The notes: generated from the letters alone by a model not told the origin. 64,000 nt of DNA from CAVVEC01 sp963770485 (GCA_963770485.1 CAVYPX010000009.1:682001-746000); one strand, 5' to 3'; counted from the stretch's first letter, positions 27,513 through 37,197 are shown. Numbers and translations are program-made.

Positions 27513-28582
27513 TACTGCGCTGCCCCACTGCCTTCCAGTACTCGCTGAGCGTAATAATTCTCGACCTTAGCCTGATCGCGCAGTACTTCGTAGTAAGCCA
27601 ATTTCAGCAACTGCTCGCGGCGGTCGCGGAGCTGGGACCGGATCGCTTCCTGCACCCGCGGATCCGATAATTCTCGCTGTCCCGCTGGTTCTTTAGCAAT
27701 CAGTTTCACAATGCGGAATCCGACGAACTGCTTGCTCAGGGGGTTGACCACGCTGATGATGGGGCTATACTGCCCGGGCTTCATTTTGGTCACCGTGTCA
27801 CGGGTCACTGGGTCGGTATTTTTCAACGAAGATTCTGGAGTGAATCCCAAGTCCCCGCCATTCCCCGAAGTTTCCGTGTCCTCGGAATAATTCATCGCCA
27901 GGGTGGCAAAGTCATCGCCGCTGTCCAGCCGGTTCATAAGCATCGCAATTTTTTTGCGGGCGTCGGCCTCGTTCTGTGCCTTGTCGTTCTTCAGATTGTG
28001 TACTTGAGGATTCGGAGTCGTGGTGACAAAAATCTGTGCCAGATGGTACTGCGGTTCTACCAGGTTGAACTCCGCTTTGTGGGTGTTGTAGTAACTGGTG
28101 ATGTCCTGGTCGGAGATATTGATCTTCGAGGTCACTTCCTTGTTGAGAACCTTGTCCACGGTCAGGGAGCGGCGAAGGTCGCGCTTGAAGTCGTCCAGGC
28201 TAATGTTCTTTTCCTTCAGCCGTGCGTCGAACTCCTCCTTGGTAAAAGGCGCCTTGATCTCATTCAGTTTGCGTTCGACTTCGTCGTCGGTCGCCAGCAG
28301 ACCCAACTTCTCAGCGCGGCGCATGAGGATCTCGTTATCAATTAGCTCGCGCAGTATATTGAGTCTGAGAGTCGTGGCCTGTTCTCCCGCCGGATGCTGA
28401 TCTGAGCCGGAAGTCTGATTTTCATAGTACTTCTCCACGTCCGCGCGGTAGATTTTGCGGCCATCCACGGTAGCCGCAAGGTCATTGCCCGCCAGTTTGG
28501 TCCCGCAGCCGATGGACCCTGCCAGCAGTGAAGCCATCGCGAACGCGCTCAGAGCACGACGAAATAGCGAATTAGTGTTCAA
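27512..28582 (-). CDS. PpiC/SurA-type peptidyl-prolyl isomerase, probable lipoprotein
   Basis: A periplasmic chaperone-isomerase of 356 aa for outer-membrane or secreted proteins. A signal sequence ends at SLLAGSIGCG, where the cysteine (about residue 26) fits lipoprotein processing, although the -3 position is Ser rather than Leu. A SurA N-like helical domain follows (VDGRKIYRADVEKYYEN, LRELIDNEILMRRAEKLG). The parvulin domain (about 185-315) has YHLAQIFVTTTP, DSGDDFATLAMNYSED, GGDLGF and FVGFRIVKLIAKEPA. A C-terminal helix completes the fold. The DsbA-like gene upstream on the same strand suggests a periplasmic folding pair. Confidence 0.9.
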   Translation of the reverse strand: MNTNSLFRRALSAFAMASLLAGSIGCGTKLAGNDLAATVDGRKIYRADVEKYYENQTSGSDQHPAGEQATTLRLNILRELIDNEILMRRAEKLGLLATDDEVERKLNEIKAPFTKEEFDARLKEKNISLDDFKRDLRRSLTVDKVLNKEVTSKINISDQDITSYYNTHKAEFNLVEPQYHLAQIFVTTTPNPQVHNLKNDKAQNEADARKKIAMLMNRLDSGDDFATLAMNYSEDTETSGNGGDLGFTPESSLKNTDPVTRDTVTKMKPGQYSPIISVVNPLSKQFVGFRIVKLIAKEPAGQRELSDPRVQEAIRSQLRDRREQLLKLAYYEVLRDQAKVENYYAQRVLEGSGAAQ

Positions 28583-28667
28583 TCGGTTTTCTCCGCACAG
28601 TTAGTCCCTGGTCTTTGTGCTCGTATCCAGCATCTGCGCCCGCACCCGTCATTTCTCACCGGAGGAT

Positions 28668-29621
28668 CTATTCGCTCGACGGCCGTGACTCGCCCTGAGC
28701 CGACGCTGCCGGATGAGCGGGTACTGGCACACCAGCTTGCTGCAACGCCTGGTCCAAGACCGCACGCACTTCGCTGACGGGAAGCGCTCCCTCCATCTCA
28801 TGTCCGTTGATGAACAGCACAGGCGTGGCGCTCACGCCCAATCTATCCCCTTCTTGAAGAGAAGCCTTGACTAGATCCTCATTCTGCGCCTTGATGCAGG
28901 ACTGGAGCTTGGTTTGGTCCACATCATGTTTCTGACCCTGGAGAGTTGTAATGCGGTCGAGGGCTGTGAACTGAGCCTCCCGCGTCTTCTGCGAATTCAC
29001 TTCCCGCTGGTTGGCGTGGATATAGTCCGCGAAATTCCAGTAGGCGTCGCCGTTTTGCGCAGCCAGGCAATCAGCATCGACAGCAGCGTGCGTGGCCCAA
29101 GGGTGGATCTCCGCTAAAGGAAAATCCTTGTAGACGAATTTCACGCGATCCCCGTACTCCTTGAGTAATTCCGGGAACAGCATCTGGTGCATGCGGGAAC
29201 AGAACGGACATTGGAAATCGTCGTAGTTGACCACCAAGACTTTGGCATCTTTGTTGCCACGCACGGGCCGCCCGTCCACGTTGATCCTCTTCATGGCCTC
29301 GACGTAGGGATCCTTGGTGAGGTCCATCTTCTGCGTCCGCAACAATGTCTGCTTATCTTTGGAAAGGAGGAAGTCGAGGGTCTGCTTCTTGTTGTCTCCC
29401 TCTACTGTGATCGTGAGGGCGTCATAATTCGGAAACTCGCTGGACCGGAGTGGGCCAAGTGTGACCTTCACCTCGGGAGGGATACTGTAGTGAAACCGCA
29501 CCTGTCGCTCAATTTTCTGGGCAACCTCGGGCGGCGCCGATTGAGCCGAACAGCCCATGCCAACCAGCAGCAACACAAGGATCGAACGTCGCATTAACTT
29601 CACTAAGAACCGCCTGTACAC
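28668..29621 (-). CDS. DsbA-like thioredoxin-fold protein, probable lipoprotein
   Basis: A 317-aa exported thiol-disulfide protein. The N-terminal LVLLLVGMGCSAQ gives a possible lipobox cysteine. Residues about 35-110 form a small domain (QVRFHYSIPPEVKVTLGPL, FLLSKDKQTLL). The DsbA/DSBA-like thioredoxin domain (about 118-300) has the active-site CPFC in DDFQCPFCSRMH and the cis-Pro region VSATPVLFING. It probably oxidises or isomerises periplasmic disulfides; direction cannot be told from sequence. It is 86 nt upstream of the PpiC-type gene on the same strand. Confidence 0.9.
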   Translation of the reverse strand: MYRRFLVKLMRRSILVLLLVGMGCSAQSAPPEVAQKIERQVRFHYSIPPEVKVTLGPLRSSEFPNYDALTITVEGDNKKQTLDFLLSKDKQTLLRTQKMDLTKDPYVEAMKRINVDGRPVRGNKDAKVLVVNYDDFQCPFCSRMHQMLFPELLKEYGDRVKFVYKDFPLAEIHPWATHAAVDADCLAAQNGDAYWNFADYIHANQREVNSQKTREAQFTALDRITTLQGQKHDVDQTKLQSCIKAQNEDLVKASLQEGDRLGVSATPVLFINGHEMEGALPVSEVRAVLDQALQQAGVPVPAHPAASAQGESRPSSE

Positions 29622-29699
29622 TGAAGATAAAAAAGATTATCTCACATGAAGTCGCACAGAGGGGTTCATCCCGAGGGGGCCCATCGCCCACCAAGGGCC

Positions 29700-30551
29700 T
29701 TAGCGCGGTTCGCGGTAAGGGCCTAGCTGATCCGCCGCCAGCAAGGAGTTCATGGAACCAGAGCGAAAACCCTCAAGGTCGAGGGTCACGAACTTGAAGC
29801 CGAGAGCTTTGAAGATACGCGTAAACTCCGTGGTCATTTCGGCATTCCAGACACGCGGCAACTCTTCACGGGCAATTTCGATGCGCACGATCTCTCCGTG
29901 GTGACGCACCCGGAATTGCCGGAAGCCCAGAGTGCGCAGCGCATCTTCCCCATGCTCCACCACGCTGAGAGCTTCACGAGTAACCGGGCGGCCATACTCG
30001 ATGCGGGAAGACAGGCAAGCCGATGCAGGCTTATCCCAAACCCGCAGACCGGATTCGCGTGCCAGTTCCCGAATCTCCTGCTTGGTCAACCCGGCTTCGA
30101 CTAGTGGAGCCACCACATGATGATGGCCGGCAGCCCTCTGGCCCGGCCGGAAGTCACCCTGGTCATCCACATTGACGCCATAGGCAATAGAATCGAATCC
30201 GCACTGAGCGCGAAATTCCTCCATCACTGTAAATAGCTCATCTTTGCAGTGAAAGCAGCGGGAGGCGTCGTTGCGCGTGTAGTCCGCGCGCTCGATTTCA
30301 GCGGTGGCAATGACTTCCAGTGGAATGCGTTGCTCCCGGGCAAATGCTACAGCGTCGGCGAGTTGAGCGCGGGCCAGGCTGGGAGAATCGGCGATTACCG
30401 CCAGCATATCGGCGCCCAGCACCTGGTGCGCTGCCCAGGCCAGAAAAGCGGAGTCCACTCCGCCGGAGTAGGCGATCAGCGTGCGACCCAACCCGCGAAT
30501 CCGGGCATCCAAAGCAGCACGCTTGGCGGCGACATCGGCAGCAACCGGCAT
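29700..30551 (-). CDS. larE: ATP-dependent sacrificial sulfur transferase LarE
   Basis: Donates sulfur from its own cysteine to the pincer nickel cofactor precursor of lactate racemase-type enzymes. The 283-aa protein has the PP-loop YSGGVDSAF (about 28-36), SRCFHCKDEL and the sacrificial-cysteine segment DKPASACLSSRIEYG, with Cys at 179 matching the Cys used by LarE of Lactobacillus plantarum. larB, larC and larA are not in this window, so the target enzyme is unseen. Acidobacteria often carry an isolated larE. Confidence 0.93.
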   Translation of the reverse strand: MPVAADVAAKRAALDARIRGLGRTLIAYSGGVDSAFLAWAAHQVLGADMLAVIADSPSLARAQLADAVAFAREQRIPLEVIATAEIERADYTRNDASRCFHCKDELFTVMEEFRAQCGFDSIAYGVNVDDQGDFRPGQRAAGHHHVVAPLVEAGLTKQEIRELARESGLRVWDKPASACLSSRIEYGRPVTREALSVVEHGEDALRTLGFRQFRVRHHGEIVRIEIAREELPRVWNAEMTTEFTRIFKALGFKFVTLDLEGFRSGSMNSLLAADQLGPYREPR

Positions 30552-30958
30552 CCCGACATCTTAATACGCCGAACCCCTATTTGCCTGCCATCGGAGGGGA
30601 GGACCTCCCAACTCTCTGGGTGTACCTTACTTCAGGTAAGCCCGCACAAGACCAATCAGATCTTCGGTCAGTTCTTCGGGGGATTCCGTTCTTCGATCGG
30701 GATGAGTGATGTGCAAGCATGAGCTGGGTCGTGGTCACCGACGAAAATGGCAGACGCCAGCTCCGTATGCGCTGGAAGCCGGCGGAAGCCCGCTGACCTA
30801 TCCCTCAACGGTTAACCATAGTTTACTGCTGCGTGTATACTTACGTTAACCAGTGTCGCAGTAGGGGCTCTCGACACCTCGAGAGCCTTGCCTGCTGCCG
30901 CCTTTTAATACTCTGTTAATACATTCGGTGTAGGCTCGGTGCCCGGGATCTGCAGCGC
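30552..30958. other. 407-nt intergenic region with possible small ORFs, promoter and hairpin
   Basis: It lies between divergent larE and the porin gene. A 25-codon ORF (ATG 30719 to TGA 30796, beginning MSWVVVTDENGRRQLRM) has coding-like composition but no clear ribosome site. On the minus strand a 28-codon TTG frame ends ELTEDLIGLVRAYLK near 30634. Near 30809-30836 a promoter-like pair TTAACC / TATACT (18-nt spacing) is followed by a strong hairpin at 30866-30887. Either small ORF is weakly supported. Confidence 0.35.
30866..30887 (+). terminator. strong hairpin in porin leader
   Basis: GGCTCTCGA and TCGAGAGCC form a perfect 9-bp stem with a CACC tetraloop, extended imperfectly by CAGTAGG / CCTGCTG. 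It sits between a promoter-like sequence and the porin gene, with a TTTT run at 30902-30905. It may terminate a short leader RNA or act as an attenuator. Confidence 0.5.
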
Positions 30959-32440
30959 ATGAAGAACGATCTCCAATTCGTAGCTGCTGGCGCGCGCTGG
31001 CTGGTGCTTGCCTGGTGCGGGTTTGCCAGCCTTGGCTGGCCGCCGCTCGCGACCGCCCAACACGCGCCTGTTACCCAGGAAGCGTCGACTGGTACGCCCG
31101 CTCAAGCGTCGGACCCAAACGCCGATTCCCAGGCTGAAAATGCCGATCCTCCGGCGGATGTCGCGCCCGAGAGCATGTTTCCCCGCCTCCAAGATACCCG
31201 CTTCTGGCTATCAGGGCAGGCAAATTTCATCTTCCAGACACATCCGCCGTTCTACGCAAAATATAGCGGCAAGAACAGCCTGGGTCCGCGCTACGACAAA
31301 GCCACGTCGCGAGTTCTGACGCTCTATACCGGTGTGCGGCTCAACAATTCCACCGAGATTCTGGTGGACATTGAAGAAGCCGGTGGATCGGCTCTCAGCA
31401 CGGGCCTCGGGCTCGCGGGCGACACGAATCTCGATATCGTGAGGAATCCTTCCTTGAGCAAAGCGCCATATCTGGCCCGAGGCATGATCCACAAGGTCTT
31501 CGCGCTAAGCAACGACAAAGTCGAGAATGAGCGCAACCCGTTATCGTTGTTTGAGCAGCTTCCCAGGCGCCGCCTGGAATTTCGGGTCGGAAAGTTCAGC
31601 ATGCCGGATTTCTTCGACCAGAACTCGGCGGGCTCTGACACCCACCTGCAATTCGCCAACTGGACCATTGACAATAACGGCGCCTACGACTACGCGGCAG
31701 ACACGCGCGGCTACACGGTGGGAGCTGTAGTGGAGTATGACGATCGCAACTGGAGTCTGCGCTTCGGAGAGGCCCTGATGCCCAAGGTCGCCAACGGAAT
31801 TGACCTGGTGTGGAAGTTCTGGCAGGCGCACGCGGAGAATTACGAATTCGACTGGCAGCATGGCATAATCCCGAAGAGGGCGGGGGTGATCCGGCTGACC
31901 GGCTATACCAACTACGCAAATATGGGCATTTACCGCGACGCCATCGCCCAGTTTCAGGAAGGTTTAGTTCCGGCTCCCGACATCACCAACCATCCCTGGC
32001 ACATCACGCGCAAGTATGGTTTTGGCGTCAATTTGGAGCAAGCCATCACCCCGAACTTTGTGGCTTTCGCGCGTTGGGGCTGGGACAATGGCAAGACCGA
32101 GTCGTTCGCTTATACCGAAGTGGATTCGACTCTCCTTGAAGGCCTGGGAATATACGGCGCGAGATGGCATCGCAAGCAGGACCGCGCCGGCATCGCGTTT
32201 GTGTCCAATGGAATCTGCAAGGATCATCAAACTTATCTGGCGGACGGTGGAGACGGGTTCCTCCTCGGCGACGGCGCCTTGAACTACGGACGCGAAAATA
32301 TTCTTGAGGCGTATTACACGGCGCACGTCTGGCGCGGAATCTACGTCGCTCCCGGCGTGCAGCACATCAACAATCCCGGCTACAACCGCGACCGTGGGCC
32401 GGTCACAGTGCCTACCTTCCGCCTGCACGTGGAATTCTGA
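30959..32440 (+). CDS. OprB-family carbohydrate-selective porin
   Basis: Outer-membrane beta-barrel of 493 aa. A signal peptide (about 1-32) is followed by a Pro/Ala-rich stretch, then repeated amphipathic strands: RFWLSGQANFIFQTHPPF, RVLTLYTGVRLNNSTEILVDIEEAGG, RRLEFRVGKFSMPDFFDQN, and WHITRKYGFGVNLEQAI. It ends in phenylalanine after FRLHVEF, as outer-membrane barrels do. The GKFSMPDFFDQNSAGSD and FQLNY-like features match the OprB family, which admits sugars, but the solute is not determinable. It is alone, with a leader hairpin upstream. Confidence 0.85.
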   Translation: MKNDLQFVAAGARWLVLAWCGFASLGWPPLATAQHAPVTQEASTGTPAQASDPNADSQAENADPPADVAPESMFPRLQDTRFWLSGQANFIFQTHPPFYAKYSGKNSLGPRYDKATSRVLTLYTGVRLNNSTEILVDIEEAGGSALSTGLGLAGDTNLDIVRNPSLSKAPYLARGMIHKVFALSNDKVENERNPLSLFEQLPRRRLEFRVGKFSMPDFFDQNSAGSDTHLQFANWTIDNNGAYDYAADTRGYTVGAVVEYDDRNWSLRFGEALMPKVANGIDLVWKFWQAHAENYEFDWQHGIIPKRAGVIRLTGYTNYANMGIYRDAIAQFQEGLVPAPDITNHPWHITRKYGFGVNLEQAITPNFVAFARWGWDNGKTESFAYTEVDSTLLEGLGIYGARWHRKQDRAGIAFVSNGICKDHQTYLADGGDGFLLGDGALNYGRENILEAYYTAHVWRGIYVAPGVQHINNPGYNRDRGPVTVPTFRLHVEF

Positions 32441-32534
32441 GCTGACAGATTCGCTTGCCCTGTGTTGTTCGCGTTGAGCAACCACGGGTCCTAAGTCGTC
32501 GCCGTCGCATCCCTCCTGCTAGAATCAAACTGCA

Positions 32535-35500
32535 ATGGTCTTGCCGTTCGTTCGCGATCTCTTCGCGGACGTAGAAAAATTGCCCGCCACACAGCGTGTA
32601 GCCTCCCACCTCAGAGAGGGCACGGGGCGGATTGGTGTCTCTGGGCTCACTCCAACCGCGAAAGCCCTGCTTCTGGTTTTATTGCAGAAGGCTGCCGGAC
32701 GGCCGCTCATCGTCGTAGTCCCCGATAACCGGACCGCCGAGGACTTTGTCCCAGTGCTGCAGGCTTTCCACGAACTGACCGGCGGTAATGAACCGGAGTC
32801 CATCGTTTCCCTCCCAACCCGCGACGTCCTGCCCTTCCAGAATCTCTCGCCTCATCCTGAAATCCAGGAAGAACGAGCAGTCGCTCTTTGGAAAATCGCT
32901 ACCGGAACCGTTTCCATTCTGGTCGCTCCCATCGCCGCTACGGCTCTCCGCTTGCGATCGGCCGAGTATTACGCCGATCTGGCGCGGTCCGTGCGCCGCG
33001 GCGAAACCCTTGACACCGATCCCCTGCTCCGCCACCTTAACACCGTCGGCTATGCTTCGACCGACGTCGTAGAGATGCCCGGAGAATACGCGTTGCGCGG
33101 CGGCATTCTCGACGTATATCCGCCCGAAGCCGACCGTCCGTTGCGCATCGAGTTCTTTGGCGACGAGGTCGAATCCATCCGCAAATTCGATCCGGCGACG
33201 CAGCGCTCCTCGAATCCCGTGGATGAGGCCCTGCTACTTCCTCTGACCGAAACTCCGGTCAGAGAAGACTTGCTGGGCGCGATCCACGCGCGACTCTCGG
33301 GCAAGCGCATCACCGGCGCGGAGGAGGTCATCGAGCAAGCTGTACGCGCCGGCGGAGTCACAGTATTTCCGGGCTGGGAGTTCTACGCGCCGGTCGCCGG
33401 CGCCGACCGCGCCGTTTTCGACTTGCTTCCCAACGCTGCCGTTCTGACGGACGAACCCGACAACCTCCGGAATGAATTTGACCGTGTCTGGTCACGAATC
33501 GAAGAAGCCCACGAACGCAGCGGAGTCGGCAACCTGGTGCGTCCCACGGATCTGTATCTTCCTCCCGACGATTGGTGGAAAAAACTGGCCAGCCTTCCGG
33601 GAGCCGATGTCGAACACCTCGGAATCGCCCGCCCCGGCGAAGGCGAATCGGTCAGCTTTCACTCCCAGCCCGCGCAGCGCTTCCATGGCTCGGTTCCAGA
33701 CATGCTCGAGGAAGTGAAGAAGCAGATCCGGGAACAGAATCGCGTGTTGATCGCGGTTCCTAACATCGGCGAAGTTGAGCGTCTGGCCGACGTCTTCAGC
33801 GAGTACGCTGTTTCCTTTCGCTTGGGCAGCCGCACTCGCGGCGGAGAAAGTTACGCCGATGAGACCGCCTATTTTGCCGGCGAAATTCTCACCACCACAC
33901 TGGCCAAAGCTTACGTGCCCGACGGAGTGATTCTTCCCGAAGCTCACCTGGCGATTCTCGGCGCCCGCGATCTGTTCGATGAATCCGAATCGGTCGTATC
34001 GCGCCCACAGCGCCAGAAGTCCAAGGTCTCGGCATTCCTTTCCGATTTCCGCGATCTGCAGGTCGGCGATTACGTAGTTCACGTCGAGCACGGAATTGGG
34101 CAGTATCAGGGACTGAAAGAGATCAACCAGGGCGACGGCAACGCCGAGTTCATGCTGCTGGAGTATGCCGAGGGCTCGCGTCTCTACGTGCCGCTCACGC
34201 GCCTCGATCTGATTCAGAAATACCGTTCGTCCGAAGGCGCGAAACCCCCGCTCAGCCACATGGGAACGGCAGCCTGGGCGAAAACCAAAGCTCGCGTCCG
34301 CAAGGCCATGAAGGATATGGCTGACGAACTGCTCAAGCTCTATGCCGAGCGCAAGGCCGCCAAGGGGCACGCATTCTCCACCAACAACCAATGGATGCGC
34401 GAATTCGAAGATGCCTTCGAATACACCGAAACCGAGGATCAGGGCCTGGCGATCGCCGATGTGAAGCGCGACATGGAATCGTCTCAACCCATGGACCGGC
34501 TGCTCTGCGGCGATGTCGGCTACGGCAAAACGGAGATCGCCATGCGGGCTGCGTTCAGGGCCGTCAACGACAACAAGCAAGTCGCAGTGCTGGCGCCGAC
34601 CACGGTGCTCGCCTTCCAGCATTACGAAACTTTCAAGCAGCGCTTCGCCGCATTTCCCGTCAATATCGAAATGATCAGCCGATTCCGCTCGGCCAAACAG
34701 CAGAAGGAAATTCTGCAAAAAGTCGAAGCTGGGAAAGTGGACATTCTGATCGGCACGCACCGCCTGCTCTCCAAAGACATCAAGTTCACCGATCTCGGCC
34801 TGCTGGTTGTGGACGAAGAACAGCGCTTCGGCGTGCGCCACAAAGAACGCCTCAAGCAGATGAGGAAAGAAGTGGATGTCCTCACCATGTCCGCGACTCC
34901 AATTCCGCGCACCCTGCACATGTCGCTGGTCGGATTGCGCGATATGAGCGTCATCGAAACGCCGCCCAAAGATCGCATCGCGATCCAGACCGTGGTCGCC
35001 AGCTGGGACGAGAAGCTGATTCAGTCTTCCATCGAGCAGGAACTCGATCGCAGTGGCCAGGTGTATTTCGTGCACAACCGCGTGGAAAGCATCTGGGAAA
35101 TCGCCGCCAAGCTTCAGGAACTGGTTCCCCGCGCGCGCATCATCGTGGGACACGGCCAGATGTCGGAAGGACAGCTGGAAAAAGTGATGCTGAAGTTCAT
35201 GCATCACGAGGCCGACATTCTGGTCGCCACCACCATCATCGAGAACGGCCTCGACATTCCGCTCTGCAATACCATCATCATCAATCGTGCGGACCGCTTC
35301 GGGCTTTCTGAGCTGTACCAGTTGCGTGGGCGCGTCGGCCGCTCTAATCGGCGGGCCTACGCCTACTTGCTGATTCCGGCCGACATCGAGCTCACTCCCA
35401 TCGCGCGCCGGCGTCTGGCAGCCTTGAAAGAATTCTCCGATCTGGGCGCAGGCTTCAAGATCGCCGCGCTCGACCTCGAACTCCGCGGCGCCGGCAATCT

Positions 35501-36083
35501 CCTGGGCGGAGAACAAAGCGGGCACATCGAAGCTATCGGATTCGAACTCTACACCCAGATGCTCGATCGTGCCGTCCGAGAGATGAAGGGCGAAGCCGCG
35601 GCGGAAGAGGCCGAGACCCAACTCAACCTCGGTCTGAATATCCGCATCCCGGCCGAGTACATTCCCGAGGAGAACCAGCGCCTGCGAATGTACAAGCGCG
35701 TGGCCGGTGTGGAAACCGAATCGCAGCTGAGCGATGTCGGCGCCGAACTCGAAGACCGCTATGGCGAGCCCCCGGCCCCGGTGCGCAACCTGCTGGACTA
35801 TGCGTCGCTCAAACTTCTGGCCGTACGAGTGGGCGTGACCGCCATCGAACGCAAGCGTGAATTCGTGACCATCAAGTTCCGCCCGAACGCTGTGATTGAT
35901 CCCGCCAAGCTGGCTCGATTCGTTTCTTCGCAGCGCGGCGCCCAGTTTACGCCCGATGGAATGCTGAAGTTTTCCCTGAAAGCCAACGCCGCCCAGGAAG
36001 TGCTGGATCATCTACGAACCTTGCTGGAACAGTTGGCCGGGGAAATCCCCGTGGAAGCTTCGACCTCAGAAAAAGTCAGATAG
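32535..36083 (+). CDS. mfd: transcription-repair coupling factor
   Basis: SWI/SNF-like translocase that removes RNA polymerase stalled at lesions and recruits UvrA. The 1182 aa match the family. Order: UvrB-like N-terminal module (PLIVVVPDNRTAEDF, LPTRDVLPFQNLSPHPEIQEER), the CarD-like RNAP-interaction domain at about 509 (LQVGDYVVHVEHGIGQY), helicase Walker A GDVGYGKTE at about 659, DEEQ box VVDEEQRFGVRHKERLK at about 760, SATPIPRTLHMSL, the translocation region ILVATTIIENGLDIP, the RGRVGRSNRRAYAYLL motif VI, and a C-terminal TRCF domain. A structured repeat follows 17 nt after the stop. Confidence 0.97.
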   Translation: MVLPFVRDLFADVEKLPATQRVASHLREGTGRIGVSGLTPTAKALLLVLLQKAAGRPLIVVVPDNRTAEDFVPVLQAFHELTGGNEPESIVSLPTRDVLPFQNLSPHPEIQEERAVALWKIATGTVSILVAPIAATALRLRSAEYYADLARSVRRGETLDTDPLLRHLNTVGYASTDVVEMPGEYALRGGILDVYPPEADRPLRIEFFGDEVESIRKFDPATQRSSNPVDEALLLPLTETPVREDLLGAIHARLSGKRITGAEEVIEQAVRAGGVTVFPGWEFYAPVAGADRAVFDLLPNAAVLTDEPDNLRNEFDRVWSRIEEAHERSGVGNLVRPTDLYLPPDDWWKKLASLPGADVEHLGIARPGEGESVSFHSQPAQRFHGSVPDMLEEVKKQIREQNRVLIAVPNIGEVERLADVFSEYAVSFRLGSRTRGGESYADETAYFAGEILTTTLAKAYVPDGVILPEAHLAILGARDLFDESESVVSRPQRQKSKVSAFLSDFRDLQVGDYVVHVEHGIGQYQGLKEINQGDGNAEFMLLEYAEGSRLYVPLTRLDLIQKYRSSEGAKPPLSHMGTAAWAKTKARVRKAMKDMADELLKLYAERKAAKGHAFSTNNQWMREFEDAFEYTETEDQGLAIADVKRDMESSQPMDRLLCGDVGYGKTEIAMRAAFRAVNDNKQVAVLAPTTVLAFQHYETFKQRFAAFPVNIEMISRFRSAKQQKEILQKVEAGKVDILIGTHRLLSKDIKFTDLGLLVVDEEQRFGVRHKERLKQMRKEVDVLTMSATPIPRTLHMSLVGLRDMSVIETPPKDRIAIQTVVASWDEKLIQSSIEQELDRSGQVYFVHNRVESIWEIAAKLQELVPRARIIVGHGQMSEGQLEKVMLKFMHHEADILVATTIIENGLDIPLCNTIIINRADRFGLSELYQLRGRVGRSNRRAYAYLLIPADIELTPIARRRLAALKEFSDLGAGFKIAALDLELRGAGNLLGGEQSGHIEAIGFELYTQMLDRAVREMKGEAAAEEAETQLNLGLNIRIPAEYIPEENQRLRMYKRVAGVETESQLSDVGAELEDRYGEPPAPVRNLLDYASLKLLAVRVGVTAIERKREFVTIKFRPNAVIDPAKLARFVSSQRGAQFTPDGMLKFSLKANAAQEVLDHLRTLLEQLAGEIPVEASTSEKVR

Positions 36084-36099
36084 CATTTCTGTCCATGCT

Positions 36100-36175
36100 C
36101 ACGTGGGGACAGCCGCCTAAGCTTGCCCTGAGCGGAGTCGAATGGGCTGTCCGGCCGAGCAAAGCTCGGCAGCGC
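36100..36175 (+). repeat. structured 3'-end repeat, copy A
   Basis: CACGTGGGGACAGCC is followed later by GGGCTGTCC, giving an outer stem, and then GCCGAGC-AAA-GCTCGGC as a perfect 7-bp hairpin. The element lies 17 nt after the mfd stop. Copy B at 39272-39347 keeps both stems with a different loop. Confidence 0.75.
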
Positions 36176-36241
36176 ATTTTCGCCCCCCGGTCAGAATGCC
36201 GCCCTCACCCTATGCGATAAAGTTGTTCTTGCAACCACTCC

Positions 36242-37087
36242 ATGCCGCTCCCCACCCAATTCGTCCCCACCAGCTTCAGCCTGGCTGCCGTCTTCTCCTG
36301 GGGAACCAGCGACTTTGTCGGCGGATACGCCGCGCGCCGCGCCAACGCTTTCGTGCTGACCGCCATCGCTCACGCCAGTGGCATGGTGCTCATGACGACT
36401 CTGGCCTTGGCGAATCATTCCCACTGGCCTTCCCGAACCGGTGTCGAATGGGGTCTGGCGGCTGGGTTTTGCGGAGGCGCGGCGCTGGCGATTTTCTACC
36501 GCGCACTCGCTTCCGGAAGGATGGGCCTGACCGCTCCGGTGGCGGCCCTACTCGGGGCAGCGATTCCTACGGTCGTGACCATAATTACCGAGGGGCCGCC
36601 TGGGATTTTGCCCATCGCCGGTTTCCTACTCGCCGGCGTCGGAATATTGCTGATTGCGCGCAGCGAAGACGGCAGCCGCCCGGACGGAATCGGCCTCGCC
36701 GTGTTGGCCGGCATCGGGTTCGCCGGATTCTATCTCTGCATCCGGCGTGGGGGAAACGAGTCCGCATTGTGGATCGCGGACTGTTCCCGCTTGGGCTCAC
36801 TGATCGTCACCGGCACCATTGTTCTGCTGGGCCGCAACTTCCGCCAAATCACCCGCCCCGGCGTTTGGTTTGGTGTGCTGGCCGGCTGCCTCGATGTTAC
36901 CGGCAGCGCCCTGTTCGTTCGTGCCAGCCAGACCGGCCGTCTGGATGCAGCCGTGGTGCTGACCTCGCTCTATCCCGCCGTGACCGTGCTGCTTGCCCGC
37001 CTCATCCTGAAAGAGCACTTCACCCGCTGGAAAGCGGTCGGGATGTTGGCCGCGTTGCTGGCGGTGCCCATGATCGCGTTACGGTGA
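36242..37087 (+). CDS. EamA-family (DMT) transporter
   Basis: A 281-aa inner-membrane protein with ten predicted TM helices arranged as two EamA repeats. The second repeat begins about residue 145 (GLAVLAGIGFAGFYLCIR) and the protein ends with the typical VVLTSLYPAVTVLLARLILKE and WKAVGMLAALLAVPMI. The family exports or imports amino acids, nucleotides or other metabolites; the substrate is unknown. ATG 36242 is preferred over upstream starts because the first helix follows directly. No co-transcribed partner is evident. Confidence 0.9.
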   Translation: MPLPTQFVPTSFSLAAVFSWGTSDFVGGYAARRANAFVLTAIAHASGMVLMTTLALANHSHWPSRTGVEWGLAAGFCGGAALAIFYRALASGRMGLTAPVAALLGAAIPTVVTIITEGPPGILPIAGFLLAGVGILLIARSEDGSRPDGIGLAVLAGIGFAGFYLCIRRGGNESALWIADCSRLGSLIVTGTIVLLGRNFRQITRPGVWFGVLAGCLDVTGSALFVRASQTGRLDAAVVLTSLYPAVTVLLARLILKEHFTRWKAVGMLAALLAVPMIALR

Positions 37088-37098
37088 GACTGCGCGAG

Positions 37099-37191
37099 TA
37101 TTCTATATTCTAGAATATGAAATATAGTTGTATAATCATTTACATAAGTGGTCTATTACAATTGATATTCTATATTCTGGAATATAGAATA
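37099..37191 (+). promoter_or_regulatory. twin palindromic operators around a TATAAT promoter
   Basis: Two 26-bp palindromes share 23 positions. The upstream one (37099-37124) has the left arm TATTCTATATTC, a 2-nt centre and the right arm GAATATGAAATA. The downstream one (37166-37191) is a perfect inverted repeat, TATTCTATATTC-TG-GAATATAGAATA. Their starts are 67 bp apart. Between them lies TATAAT (37131-37136), so the first would cover the -35 region and the second the transcript start. The gene begins at 37198. This is the layout of an autorepressed operon. The stretch is far richer in A+T than the surroundings. Confidence 0.8.
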
Positions 37192-37197
37192 AGTGCT

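Noticed and set aside
33492..36011. 839-codon open frame antisense to mfd
   Set aside because: The plus strand encodes a complete Mfd with all helicase motifs; the antisense frame has low-complexity His/Arg/Phe-rich text and no domain.
37117..37197. N-terminal extension of the wHTH protein from ATG 37117
   Set aside because: It would translate through the promoter and the perfect operator palindrome, giving a hydrophobic stretch unlike the rest.
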